A DNA stretch of 64,000 nt, from positions 1-64,000 of the forward strand of contig JAFRDH010000025.1 of NCBI GenBank assembly GCA_017403955.1, read 5' to 3'. The number at the start of each line of letters is the position of its first letter. The first letter of the stretch is position 1. Of this stretch, positions 54,873-62,966 are shown one piece after another. Source of the DNA: Mogibacterium sp. (GTDB lineage Bacteria; Bacillota; Clostridia; Peptostreptococcales; Anaerovoracaceae). The translations under genes were made by a program, and so were the position numbers. The notes under the pieces are model-generated. The model ran no database searches. It saw only the letters and a list, made by a program, of their open reading frames with translations, and had not been told where the DNA came from.

Positions 54873-55454
54873 ATGGCAAAACTATATTTCAAATACGGAG
54901 CTATGGGTTCTTCCAAGTCCGCGCAGGCTCTTATTACAAAGTTTAATTATGAAGAGAAGGGGATGTCAGTATGGCTCATCAAGCCGGGTACTGATACAAG
55001 AGACGGAGCAAATATAATCCAGAGCAGGATCGGTCTGAAACAAACCGCGCAGGTTATTTCACCTGATGATGATATCATTGACGAATATCATAAAGCCGGA
55101 AGCTATGATGTAATTATTTCAGATGAATCACAGTTTCTGACACCAAAGCAGATCGACGGGCTCAGGCAGCTTGTAGATGAAGAGAATATTCCTGTTTTAT
55201 GCTTTGGTCTGAGAACAGACTTTCTCACGCATTTCTTTCCGGGATCAAAGAGACTCATGGAACTCGCCGATTCTATTACAGAAATCAAAACTATCTGTGA
55301 ATGCGGACGCAAGGCTACAGTCAATGCAAGATTCGATGATAACGGAAATATAATCACAGAGGGTGATCAGGTCGTTCTCGGCGGAAATGACAGATATACG
55401 GCTATGTGTCACAAATGCTGGAAACAGAGAATCAAAGAACAGAATAATAAATAA
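54873..55454 (+). CDS. tdk: thymidine kinase
   Basis: The start at 54873 (ATG with AAGGAG upstream) gives 193 residues. This type II thymidine kinase has P-loop YGAMGSSKSAQAL at residue 8, DESQFL near 87 (catalytic Glu), and a zinc-binding lasso with CECG and CHKC near 145 and 182. It salvages thymidine to dTMP. It is divergent from bmpA and starts a plus-strand trio with psuK and psuG, opposite to the direction of most genes on this side of the origin. Confidence 0.95.
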   Translation: MAKLYFKYGAMGSSKSAQALITKFNYEEKGMSVWLIKPGTDTRDGANIIQSRIGLKQTAQVISPDDDIIDEYHKAGSYDVIISDESQFLTPKQIDGLRQLVDEENIPVLCFGLRTDFLTHFFPGSKRLMELADSITEIKTICECGRKATVNARFDDNGNIITEGDQVVLGGNDRYTAMCHKCWKQRIKEQNNK

Positions 55455-55467
55455 AGGATTTTAATTG

Positions 55468-56412
55468 ATGGAAGACTACATTGTTGTTATAGGAGCTGCA
55501 AATATAGATATCGGCGGTAATCCTTATAATAAATTGATCAAGAATGATTCTAATCCCGGCAAAATCACTATCAGTTATGGCGGAGTAGGGAGAAACATCG
55601 CAGAAAATCTTTCGATGCTTGGGATGAATGTCAAGCTTGTTGTTGCTATGGGTAATGATGCCCTGGGAAGAGACCTTCTTGAATATTGTAAAAAATGCGG
55701 AATAGATACGAGTTATACATTGATAGATGATGGTAATTCTTCAATGTATATGTACATCAATAATGTAGAAGGGGATATGGCTATTGCTCTTTCTGATGTA
55801 GATATTGCACACAAAATAACTCCATCATATCTTGACAGCATCGAAAAATTAATTAATAATGCACAGGTTGTTGTGATGGATTGTAATGTAACTCATGAAT
55901 TATTTATGCATCTCAAGAAGATATGTAAAGTTCCGATATTCATCGATCCTGTTTCACAATCTCATGCAAGCAAGATAAAAAATCATCTTAACGGAATCAA
56001 TACAATAAAACCAAACCGACTTGAAGCTGAATATCTCACAGATATTCCAATAGAAAGTCTTGAAGATTATAAAAAAGCAGCAGAAGAAATACTGTCACAA
56101 GGTGTTAAAAGAGTTTTCATATCTATGGGATCTGATGGTATGCTGGCAGCTCAGGATAATGATTACTATTTGATAGATAAATATCCTGTAGAAGTAAAAA
56201 GTACAACAGGTGCAGGTGATTCAGCAGGTGCAGCACTTATATGGTCACTTTCAGATAAAGAATACGGACAAGATATAATAAGAGCTGCAGAGGCAGCTAA
56301 TGCTGCTGCTTCTGTAACCGTAGAATCCGGTAAAACTATAAATCACGAACTTTCAGAAGAATTGATCATTCAAAGAATAGAAGAAGGCAAAATGAAAGTT
56401 CATAAAATATAA
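55468..56412 (+). CDS. psuK: PfkB-family kinase, probable pseudouridine kinase
   Basis: This 314-residue ribokinase-type sugar/nucleoside kinase has GAANIDIGG near the N-terminus, GGVGRNIAENLSMLG near 37 and the C-terminal TTGAGDSAGAAL near 252, with the anion-hole GAGD and catalytic Asp. The neighbouring gene is psuG, so the substrate is probably pseudouridine, phosphorylated to pseudouridine 5'-phosphate. The ATG at 55468 has an AAAGGA site; a TTG directly ahead is ignored. Confidence 0.9.
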   Translation: MEDYIVVIGAANIDIGGNPYNKLIKNDSNPGKITISYGGVGRNIAENLSMLGMNVKLVVAMGNDALGRDLLEYCKKCGIDTSYTLIDDGNSSMYMYINNVEGDMAIALSDVDIAHKITPSYLDSIEKLINNAQVVVMDCNVTHELFMHLKKICKVPIFIDPVSQSHASKIKNHLNGINTIKPNRLEAEYLTDIPIESLEDYKKAAEEILSQGVKRVFISMGSDGMLAAQDNDYYLIDKYPVEVKSTTGAGDSAGAALIWSLSDKEYGQDIIRAAEAANAAASVTVESGKTINHELSEELIIQRIEEGKMKVHKI

Positions 56413-56437
56413 ATAATCGTAAGGAGAAATAATAAAA

Positions 56438-57349
56438 ATGAATAAATATCTTGATATCAATCCGGAAGTAAAAGAAGCGATCGAAAACGGCAGACCGGTA
56501 GTAGCTCTTGAATCTACTATTATTTCACATGGAATGCCATATCCTCAGAATGTAGAAACTGCACTCAATGTTGAAAAGATTATCAGAGAAAATGGTGCAG
56601 TTCCTGCAACTATCGCTATTATCGGCGGACGTCTCAAAGCAGGACTTACCCCTGAAGAAATAGAATATTTCGGAAAGAAAGGCCCTGAAATCACGAAAGC
56701 TTCAAGAAGAGACCTCGCAATGTTATGCGCAAAAGGTGAAGACGGAGCTTGTACTGTAACAACAACCATGATGATAGCAAATATGGCAGGTATAAAAGTA
56801 TTTGCTACAGGCGGTATCGGAGGAGTACACAGAGGCGCAGAAACTACTATGGATATAAGTGCTGACCTCGAAGAACTTGCTCAGACACAGGTAATGGTAA
56901 TTTGTGCAGGATGTAAATCAATTCTTGATATAGGTCTTACACTTGAATATCTTGAAACTCACGGTGTTCCGGTAATAGGTATGGGAACTGAAGATATGCC
57001 TGCATTCTATACAAGTAAGAGCGGTTTCAAAGTAGATTACAAAGTAGATTCACCGGCTGAACTTGCTCATTTCTTCAAAACCCATATAGAACTCGGATTA
57101 AAGGGAGGAATACTGGTAGGTAATCCGATTCCTGATGAATATTCGATGGATCCTGAAGTAATAAATCCTGCAATAGATAAGGCAATAGAAGAATGTAACA
57201 GTCTCGGAATCAAAGGAAAAGCAACAACTCCGTTCCTTCTTGCAAAAGTAAAAGAGATCACAGGCGGAGACAGCCTTGAATCAAATATCAGACTTGTCTA
57301 TAACAACGCAAAAGTAGCAGCACTCACAGCTTCAGAACTTTGCAAGTAA
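56438..57349 (+). CDS. psuG: pseudouridine-5'-phosphate glycosidase
   Basis: This 303-residue enzyme cleaves the C-C bond of pseudouridine 5'-phosphate, giving uracil and ribose 5-phosphate. Family motifs are VALESTIISHGMPYPQN near 23, CTVTTTMMIAN near 105, FATGGIGGVHRGAE near 123 and GILVGNPIPDE near 220. It follows psuK by 25 bp with AAGGAGA upstream. A bidirectional terminator separates it from the convergent dnaN. Confidence 0.97.
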   Translation: MNKYLDINPEVKEAIENGRPVVALESTIISHGMPYPQNVETALNVEKIIRENGAVPATIAIIGGRLKAGLTPEEIEYFGKKGPEITKASRRDLAMLCAKGEDGACTVTTTMMIANMAGIKVFATGGIGGVHRGAETTMDISADLEELAQTQVMVICAGCKSILDIGLTLEYLETHGVPVIGMGTEDMPAFYTSKSGFKVDYKVDSPAELAHFFKTHIELGLKGGILVGNPIPDEYSMDPEVINPAIDKAIEECNSLGIKGKATTPFLLAKVKEITGGDSLESNIRLVYNNAKVAALTASELCK

Positions 57350-57356
57350 ATACACT

Positions 57357-57389
57357 AAAAAACCTCTTCATTTCTGAAGAGGTTTTTTT
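57357..57389. terminator. bidirectional terminator between psuG and dnaN
   Basis: CCTCTTCA (57363-57370) pairs with TGAAGAGG (57375-57382) around a 4-base loop. It is flanked by a run of A on the left and seven T on the right, so it works for both convergent genes. Confidence 0.92.
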
Positions 57390-57390
57390 A

Positions 57391-58494
57391 TTAGTTCATT
57401 CTTATCGGAAGTATGAGATATGTGTATTTGTTACCTTTGAGAGGTTTGATGATACATGGACTTATACTGTCCTTGAAATTGATATTTATCTCTTCTTCTT
57501 CTATAACACTGAGTGCATCTTTGAGATATTTTGAATTGAGTCCTATATTGAGATTCTCTCCTTCATTGATGATCTCTACTTTCTCTTCAATATTTCCTTC
57601 TTCATTGAGAGACTTGATCACCAGGATTTCTTTATCAATATTGAATCTTATAAGATTGTTGTTCTGTACAGATGCAAGAAGGGAAGCTCTTTCTGTACTC
57701 TTGAGAAGATCATTCTTCTTGACTCTTATGTTGATAGATCCTTCCTTATTGAGAATCCTTTCATAATCAATGAATTTGCCTGCAAATGTGTTGATTATGA
57801 CTTTATTATTATCGAATTTCATTATTACCTTGTTACCGGCAATATCGAAACTCATCTTATCTTCGCCGTCATCACTCATTATTTTGGCTGTTTCATTGAT
57901 GAGCTTGGCAGGAATAACAACGCTTACATTATCATTATTATCTACCTCTATCTGATAAGTAGCTATCCTGTAAGGATCAACAGCTACCATTTTCATCTTG
58001 CCATTCTTTATTTCAACAAGAACTCCTGTAATAATACCATTGAAATCATCAGTCGACGCGCTGAATGCAGTCTTTCTGATCATTTTCTTAACGTCTTCTT
58101 TGCTGAGATAGATTACTCTTTCACCTTCATTGAGTTTGATTCTCGGAAAATCATCAGCTTTGAAGCAAATGATCTCTGAATTTGAACCGCCACTTCTGAT
58201 ATTGACTTTAACAGAATCCGGATCAAAATCGATCATCACATCTTCTTCAGGAAGCTTGCTTATAATCGCAGTAAATAATTTTGCCGGTACTACAAACTCG
58301 CATTTATCATTACACTGAACTGCAATATTGGATTCGATAGTAATATTTGTATCAGTAGCAGTCAGTTTCATTACTCCATCTTTGACATCTATAAGAATAC
58401 CTTCAAGTATGTTAGATGTAGTTCTCAGAGGAACAGAGTGAGATACATTAGATAGAGCTTTATTCAGTTCCGTTCTGTTACAGTAAATCTTCAT
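57391..58494 (-). CDS. dnaN: DNA polymerase III beta sliding clamp
   Basis: This 367-residue clamp subunit has the expected three-domain length. The N-terminus (MKIYCNRTELNKALSNVSHSVP) and C-terminus (YLILPIRMN) are typical of DnaN. It encircles DNA and holds the polymerase. It lies downstream of dnaA in the same direction, separated by the 160-bp origin unwinding region. recF and gyrB, which usually follow, are not here; the next gene is the convergent psuG. Confidence 0.96.
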   Translation of the reverse strand: MKIYCNRTELNKALSNVSHSVPLRTTSNILEGILIDVKDGVMKLTATDTNITIESNIAVQCNDKCEFVVPAKLFTAIISKLPEEDVMIDFDPDSVKVNIRSGGSNSEIICFKADDFPRIKLNEGERVIYLSKEDVKKMIRKTAFSASTDDFNGIITGVLVEIKNGKMKMVAVDPYRIATYQIEVDNNDNVSVVIPAKLINETAKIMSDDGEDKMSFDIAGNKVIMKFDNNKVIINTFAGKFIDYERILNKEGSINIRVKKNDLLKSTERASLLASVQNNNLIRFNIDKEILVIKSLNEEGNIEEKVEIINEGENLNIGLNSKYLKDALSVIEEEEININFKDSISPCIIKPLKGNKYTYLILPIRMN

Positions 58495-58508
58495 GACAGA
58501 TATCCTCT

Positions 58509-58570
58509 TTCGTTATTATTATAAATAAGTTTGTAGTATTAATAGTAGGTCTTGTGGATAATGTGGAAAA
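58509..58570 (-). other. origin unwinding region (DnaA boxes, DnaA-trios, AT-rich element)
   Basis: On the minus strand, after dnaA, TTTTCCACA (58570-58562) and a perfect DnaA box TTATCCACA (58561-58553) stand end to end. They are followed by CCTACTATTAATACTAC, a run of DnaA-trio-like triplets (about 58548-58532), and then an AT-rich stretch to about 58509. This reproduces the order of the Bacillus subtilis basal unwinding system in the same gene gap, so strand opening most likely begins here. Confidence 0.8.
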
Positions 58571-58654
58571 CTCCTGAAAGTCTTTATTTTGAACTGTTCA
58601 GAAGATTCTATAAAGGTTGAAAACCATGCTGAAAAATGATTTAAAAAATGTTGA

Positions 58655-60010
58655 TTAATATTTTTTGGCGTTTATTCCGGTCTGAAGCTTGGCTTTTATT
58701 GATTTAATGTTTTCAATCAGCTCTTCGTCATATTTGAGAGCTTCTTCTATTTTCTCTACTGCATGTATAACAGTTGAATAATGTCTGTTGCCGAACAGTT
58801 TTCCAATTTTAGGAAGTGACAGATCAGTAGTTTCTCTGCAAAGATACATAGCTACCTGTCTTGGAAGTGTTATCTCAGCATTTCTCTTAGGAGAATCCAT
58901 GTCTGCGATTTTGATTTTATAATGATTTGCAACGACAGATCTTATTCTTTCAGGCGCTACTGCCTGCTCGTTATCCTTAATGATATCCTTGAGAATACTT
59001 CTCGCATTATCTACATTTATTTCTTCATTAAGAAGCTGCGAAAGACCTACTACTCTGTTATATGCACCTTCGAGTTCTCTGATATTGTCCTTTACCTGAT
59101 CTGCAATAAGGCAGAGAACATCATAAAAATCATCGGTGATCTCTATTTCGGATTTTTTAGCGAGATTCTTGAGAATCGCTACTCTGGTCTCATAATCAGG
59201 AGACTGGATATCAGCTATCATATTCCAGCTGAATCTTGTACGAAGTCTTTCATCAAGTCCTTTGAGACTGACAGGGGGGCAGTCGCTTGTGATGACGATC
59301 TGCTTATTATTCTGATAAAGTGCTTCAAAAGTATGGAAAAATTCTTCCTGCGTTGCTTCTTTCCCTTCAAGGAACTGGATATCGTCAATCAATAAAACAT
59401 CGAGCTTTCTGTATTTGTTACGGAAGCTCTTGGTTTTATTGTCGTTGATTGCTGTAATAAGCTCATTAGTGAACATTTCTGTTGATACATACAGAACCTT
59501 AGAAGCAGGATTATTTTTAATAATATGTACACCAATAGCCTGCATCAGATGAGTTTTGCCGAGACCTGATCCTCCGTAAATAAAAAGAGGATTATAAATA
59601 TCTCCCGGCGCCTCTGCTACAGCAACAGAAACAGCATGTGCGTATTTATTTGAATTGCCTACTACAAAATTTTCAAAATTAAAACGAGGATTGAAGAGTT
59701 TCTCCTGGTTAAGAGGATTCTTCATCTTTGTTGTATCTATCTTAGATGCCTCGTATTCTTTTTCCTGTTTGATGACTACTCTGTATTTTTTATCAAGACT
59801 GCTGTTGAGAGCATTTTCAATCAGATTCAGATAATGCTCGTTGATATGATTTATTAATTTTGACTGCTCCGGCCAGGCAAGATAAATAATACCTGCTTCC
59901 TCCTCTATGTGGTGTATATAAAGAGGAGCGATCCAGGTAGTGTAGCTCAGATTATTAGTGTTAGCCTTGAGAAAATTCAGGGTAGTACCCCATATCTTGT
60001 TCTTGTCCAA
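58655..60010 (-). CDS. dnaA: chromosomal replication initiator DnaA
   Basis: The start is taken as TTG at 60010, which has GGAG eight bases upstream; a GTG at 60037 without such a site is the alternative. The protein then has 451 residues. It has the N-terminal oligomerisation domain, AAA+ core with GGSGLGKTHLMQAIG near 145 and IDDIQFLEGKEATQEEFF near 210, and a C-terminal DNA-binding domain with the GNRHYSTVIHA signature. It binds DnaA boxes found on both sides of its own gene. Confidence 0.97.
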   Translation of the reverse strand: MDKNKIWGTTLNFLKANTNNLSYTTWIAPLYIHHIEEEAGIIYLAWPEQSKLINHINEHYLNLIENALNSSLDKKYRVVIKQEKEYEASKIDTTKMKNPLNQEKLFNPRFNFENFVVGNSNKYAHAVSVAVAEAPGDIYNPLFIYGGSGLGKTHLMQAIGVHIIKNNPASKVLYVSTEMFTNELITAINDNKTKSFRNKYRKLDVLLIDDIQFLEGKEATQEEFFHTFEALYQNNKQIVITSDCPPVSLKGLDERLRTRFSWNMIADIQSPDYETRVAILKNLAKKSEIEITDDFYDVLCLIADQVKDNIRELEGAYNRVVGLSQLLNEEINVDNARSILKDIIKDNEQAVAPERIRSVVANHYKIKIADMDSPKRNAEITLPRQVAMYLCRETTDLSLPKIGKLFGNRHYSTVIHAVEKIEEALKYDEELIENIKSIKAKLQTGINAKKY

Positions 60011-60027
60011 CTTTATTCTCCATTCAT

Positions 60028-60178
60028 TTATACACACATTTTACATAAAGTTTTCCACATATGCAAAGGGTGAAATCAGCGTAAAAAAGTGTGAAAATAA
60101 TAGTCAAAAATATAGTTATCCACATATTGTTGATAAAGTTGTTAATAACTATCAGTCTCTACTATATCTTGTGTATAA
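60028..60178. other. DnaA-box cluster upstream of dnaA (second half of bipartite oriC)
   Basis: Four nonamers match DnaA boxes: TTATACACA (60028-60036), TTTTCCACA (60051-60059), TTATCCACA (60116-60124, perfect) and TTATACACA on the minus strand (60170-60178). The surrounding DNA is AT-rich. Together with the boxes in the dnaA-dnaN gap this forms a bipartite origin. The same boxes probably autoregulate dnaA. Confidence 0.8.
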
Positions 60179-60247
60179 CTGATTTTTTGTATATTTTGTT
60201 TTTTATTTAGATATTTATTTTTAATGCTTTCTCCGGCAATACTGAAC

Positions 60248-60276
60248 TTGACTTAATAAAATCCTTAAATTATAAT
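60248..60276 (+). promoter_or_regulatory. promoter of the rpmH operon
   Basis: TTGACT (60248-60253), a 17-base spacer and a perfect TATAAT (60271-60276), about 80 bases before rpmH. Confidence 0.75.
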
Positions 60277-60356
60277 GTTTTGGCGTATGTGCTTTTGGAA
60301 TTTAGAGAGCACGTGGTTTTATATTTTTTAATTTATTATATTAAGGAGAAATAGAA

Positions 60357-60491
60357 ATGAAAAGAACTTATCAGCCTAAGAAGAGACAGAGACTTAAGGA
60401 GCACGGATTCCGCAAGAGAATGGCAACAGCTAACGGCCGCAAGGTACTCAAGAGAAGAAGAGCAAGAGGCAGAAAGTCCCTCACAGTCTAA
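60357..60491 (+). CDS. rpmH: 50S ribosomal protein L34
   Basis: This 44-residue basic protein begins [12 protein letters not shown] and ends GRKSLTV, the full L34 sequence pattern with FRKRM and [19 protein letters not shown] stands upstream of the ATG. It is divergent from dnaA across oriC, as in most bacteria, and is followed by rnpA. Confidence 0.98.
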   Translation: MKRTYQPKKRQRLKEHGFRKRMATANGRKVLKRRRARGRKSLTV

Positions 60492-60512
60492 TTGATTGAT
60501 TTGGTGTAACAG

Positions 60513-60857
60513 GTGAGAAATAACAGTGAACTGACACTTCGTAAACAGAAAGATTTTGTCAGATTATATAATAGTGGCAGATCTAAGGGCAGCAAGTATG
60601 TTGTGGTTATATATAAAAGAAATAACCTCGATTATACAAGGACAGCTTTCGTTTCAAGTAAGAAAGTCGGTAATTCTGTTCAAAGAAACAGATCAAGAAG
60701 ATTAATGAGACAATCATACGCTTCATTCAGTAACAGGGTGTCAAATGGCTATGACATTATATTTGTCGCAAGAAATACTATTAATGATGCCAGGCAGAAT
60801 GAAGTAGAAAAATCAATGTTCGGGGCAGTCAGAGCCTGTGGATTAATGAATAAGTGA
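60513..60857 (+). CDS. rnpA: ribonuclease P protein component
   Basis: This 114-residue basic protein starts with GTG 21 bp after rpmH. Family landmarks are the N-terminal LRKQKDFVRLYNSGRSKGSKY, the RNR motif in VGNSVQRNRSRRLMR near 65, and DIIFVARN near 88. It helps RNase P RNA process tRNA precursors. An AACAGG site upstream is only moderate. Confidence 0.95.
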   Translation: MRNNSELTLRKQKDFVRLYNSGRSKGSKYVVVIYKRNNLDYTRTAFVSSKKVGNSVQRNRSRRLMRQSYASFSNRVSNGYDIIFVARNTINDARQNEVEKSMFGAVRACGLMNK

Positions 60858-60881
60858 TTAATATTGACCTGTGACACAACT

Positions 60882-61112
60882 ATGAAAAAAGAAAGAAATA
60901 TATTTCAAAAGTTTTTAATCATTATGGTAAGGGCATATCAAATAGGTATATCTCCCTATATAGGTGCACATTGCAGATATACTCCGACATGCAGCGCATA
61001 TTTTATTGAAGCTGTAGAGAAATACGGAGCGCTCAAAGGCAGCTGGATGGGGATCAAGAGAATACTCAGATGTCATCCGGGCCATCCGGGCGGATATGAT
61101 CCTGTACCGTAA
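60882..61112 (+). CDS. yidD: membrane protein insertion efficiency factor YidD
   Basis: The ATG at 60882 gives 76 residues; a TTG at 60864 would add six, and neither has a strong ribosome site. The hallmark [14 protein letters not shown]-like motif ([10 protein letters not shown]), the W[21 protein letters not shown] ending and an amphipathic helix at the start identify YidD. It assists YidC, encoded 15 bp downstream. Confidence 0.94.
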   Translation: MKKERNIFQKFLIIMVRAYQIGISPYIGAHCRYTPTCSAYFIEAVEKYGALKGSWMGIKRILRCHPGHPGGYDPVP

Positions 61113-61127
61113 GAATGGAGACAATTA

Positions 61128-61889
61128 ATGGGAATTATTGCAAAACCTATCGGATATCTGCTGATGTGGATATATAAATTAGTAGGAAGTTACGGCATAG
61201 CTCTCATCATTCTGACTTTTATCGTTAAGCTTGCTCTGTATCCATTGTATTCAAAGCAGATCAAGTCTTCTGCAAATATGGCTGAGATGTCCGAGAGATC
61301 TCAGGAAATACAGCGCAGATATGCAAACGATAGAGAAAAGATGAATGAAGAGATGCAGAAGCTGTACAGCGAAACAGGATTCAATCCTATGAGCGGATGT
61401 CTTCCTATGCTTATTCAGTTTCCGATCATTATGGGACTTTTCGCACTTCTGAGAAATCCGATGAAGTATATGCCGGCCGGCAGTACAATGATTTTTGCAA
61501 ATCACGAGTCTTTCCTCTGGATCAAAGACCTCGCACAGCCGGATATGTGGATTTTGCCTATCGCTGCAGGAGTTGCTACTTATTTTGCGTTCAGCATGAA
61601 CAGTGCTATGACAACACAGCCGGGCGCATCTGCAGGACAGGCTAAGGCAATGAATGCAATTATGAAATACTTCTTCCCGTTGAGCATTCTCTGGCTCGCC
61701 AGATCTTATCCGGCCGGACTTGCTATTTATTGGGCAGGCGGACAGTTCATGCAGATTTTCTTCAATCTGAGAATCAACAAAGTAAGAGATGAAATGAACA
61801 AAGAGAGGGAGCATAAAAAGCTTATCGACAGAGCTGAGAAAGAGATTGCCAGGAAGAAGAGAGCAAGAATGAAAGGAAATGTTCAGTAA
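61128..61889 (+). CDS. yidC: membrane protein insertase YidC/Oxa1
   Basis: This 253-residue insertase of the short Gram-positive type has five hydrophobic segments: near 10-45, MSGCLPMLIQFPIIMGLFALL near 90, IAAGVATYFAF near 140, and two more near 185-215. The polar Arg in the conserved core and a basic C-terminal tail that can contact the ribosome are visible. No lipobox is evident at the N-terminus. It is directly followed by jag. Confidence 0.95.
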   Translation: MGIIAKPIGYLLMWIYKLVGSYGIALIILTFIVKLALYPLYSKQIKSSANMAEMSERSQEIQRRYANDREKMNEEMQKLYSETGFNPMSGCLPMLIQFPIIMGLFALLRNPMKYMPAGSTMIFANHESFLWIKDLAQPDMWILPIAAGVATYFAFSMNSAMTTQPGASAGQAKAMNAIMKYFFPLSILWLARSYPAGLAIYWAGGQFMQIFFNLRINKVRDEMNKEREHKKLIDRAEKEIARKKRARMKGNVQ

Positions 61890-62768
61890 ATGAAAACTTC
61901 AGAAAAATGGGGTGTCGATGTAGATACTGCTGTTGATCTTGCGCTCAAGGATCTTAAGTTGACCAGAGAAGAAGTTGAAATAGAAGTACTTGAGGAGTCA
62001 TCGAACGGATTTCTCGGTATCGGTTCTAAACTTGCAAGAGTTAGAGTAACTGCTAAGGAAAATACATCTTCATCAACTAAAGAGAAAGCAACATTCGATG
62101 AAATCGATGCTATTCTCGCAGGTCTTCCTGAAAACATGTCAAGCAAACTTCCTGATGAAGTCAGAGCTGACTACGATAAATTCGAAGCTGAAGAGCGTGA
62201 AGATGCACGCGCAAGAGAAAAAGCAAAAGCTAAGGCTAAGAAGCAGAACAAATCTTCCCGCAGCAAGAAATATGATCTTGATCTCGAAGATACAATGCTT
62301 TATGAAGTGAAGAAGCTCGATCCTGTAGAGGGACATCCTGTGGAAAAGTTTCTCAGGGATATCGCAGAGCAAATGGGAATTGACCTTGATTTCAGTGTAA
62401 AAGCCGGCAAGGAGCTGGTATTCGTTGAGATCACAGGAAAAGATACAGGAACAATTATCGGTAAGAGGGGAGCAACACTCGATGCTGTTCAGTGCCTTGC
62501 AAGCTATGTAGTAAACAAGGACAATAGCAAATATATAAGAGTTATCCTTGATGCTGAGAATTACAGATCAAAGAGAGAAAAGACTCTCGTGAGCCTCGCA
62601 AACAGACTCGCAGGCAAAGTTGAAAGAACTAAGAAATCTGTAACACTTGAACCTATGAATCCATATGAGCGCAAAGTAATTCACTGCACTCTTCAGAATC
62701 ATCCTAAGGTCAAGACAAGAAGTGAGGGCAAGGATCCTTACCGCAGAGTCATCATCGAACTTAAATAG
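61890..62768 (+). CDS. jag: RNA-binding protein Jag (KhpB)
   Basis: In this 292-residue protein an N-terminal Jag-N domain (GVDVDTAVDLALKDL...VLEESSNGFLGIGSKLARV) is followed by an acidic then Lys-rich linker (about 60-135). A KH domain has GTIIGKRGATLDA near 190, and an R3H domain near the end has SVTLEPMNPYERKVIH. KhpB with KhpA binds RNA and affects division and elongation in Firmicutes. Its start is one base after the yidC stop. In many relatives mnmE follows; here an insertion sequence does. Confidence 0.95.
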   Translation: MKTSEKWGVDVDTAVDLALKDLKLTREEVEIEVLEESSNGFLGIGSKLARVRVTAKENTSSSTKEKATFDEIDAILAGLPENMSSKLPDEVRADYDKFEAEEREDARAREKAKAKAKKQNKSSRSKKYDLDLEDTMLYEVKKLDPVEGHPVEKFLRDIAEQMGIDLDFSVKAGKELVFVEITGKDTGTIIGKRGATLDAVQCLASYVVNKDNSKYIRVILDAENYRSKREKTLVSLANRLAGKVERTKKSVTLEPMNPYERKVIHCTLQNHPKVKTRSEGKDPYRRVIIELK

Positions 62769-62793
62769 TTATGCTATTAAAAAAGGGCTTATA

Positions 62794-62966
62794 GGACAAA
62801 ACGTGTTGGTAAAAACCGCTGTAACTGTTGAAATTTCAACGGTTGCAGCGGTTATATCTTTTTTGAAAGAAGATACAGGGTGGACAAAATGTGTTGGTAA
62901 AAATCGCTATAACCATTGAAATTTCAATGGCTACAGGCGCTATATCTTCCTTAGAAAGAGTGTTTT
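62794..62966 (+). repeat. duplicated 88-bp repeat at the left end of the insertion sequence
   Basis: Two similar units start at 62794 and 62882, each opening GGACAAAA(C/T)GTGTTGGTAAAAA and containing a palindrome centred on TGAAATTTCA. In the first unit the hairpin (62814-62853) is nearly perfect and is followed by ATATCTTTTTTG, so it can act as a terminator for the jag operon. The second unit runs into the transposase leader. The pair may be the left end of the element plus a remnant end of an earlier copy. Confidence 0.65.

Noticed and set aside
54677-54916. N-terminal extension of the BMP lipoprotein
   Set aside because: The lipoprotein signal and GGAGGG site fix the start at 54676; the extension covers the divergent promoter region.
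60304-60316. CACGTG near 60310 as a third parS
   Set aside because: Only the central hexamer fits; the flanking bases do not match the 16-bp palindrome.
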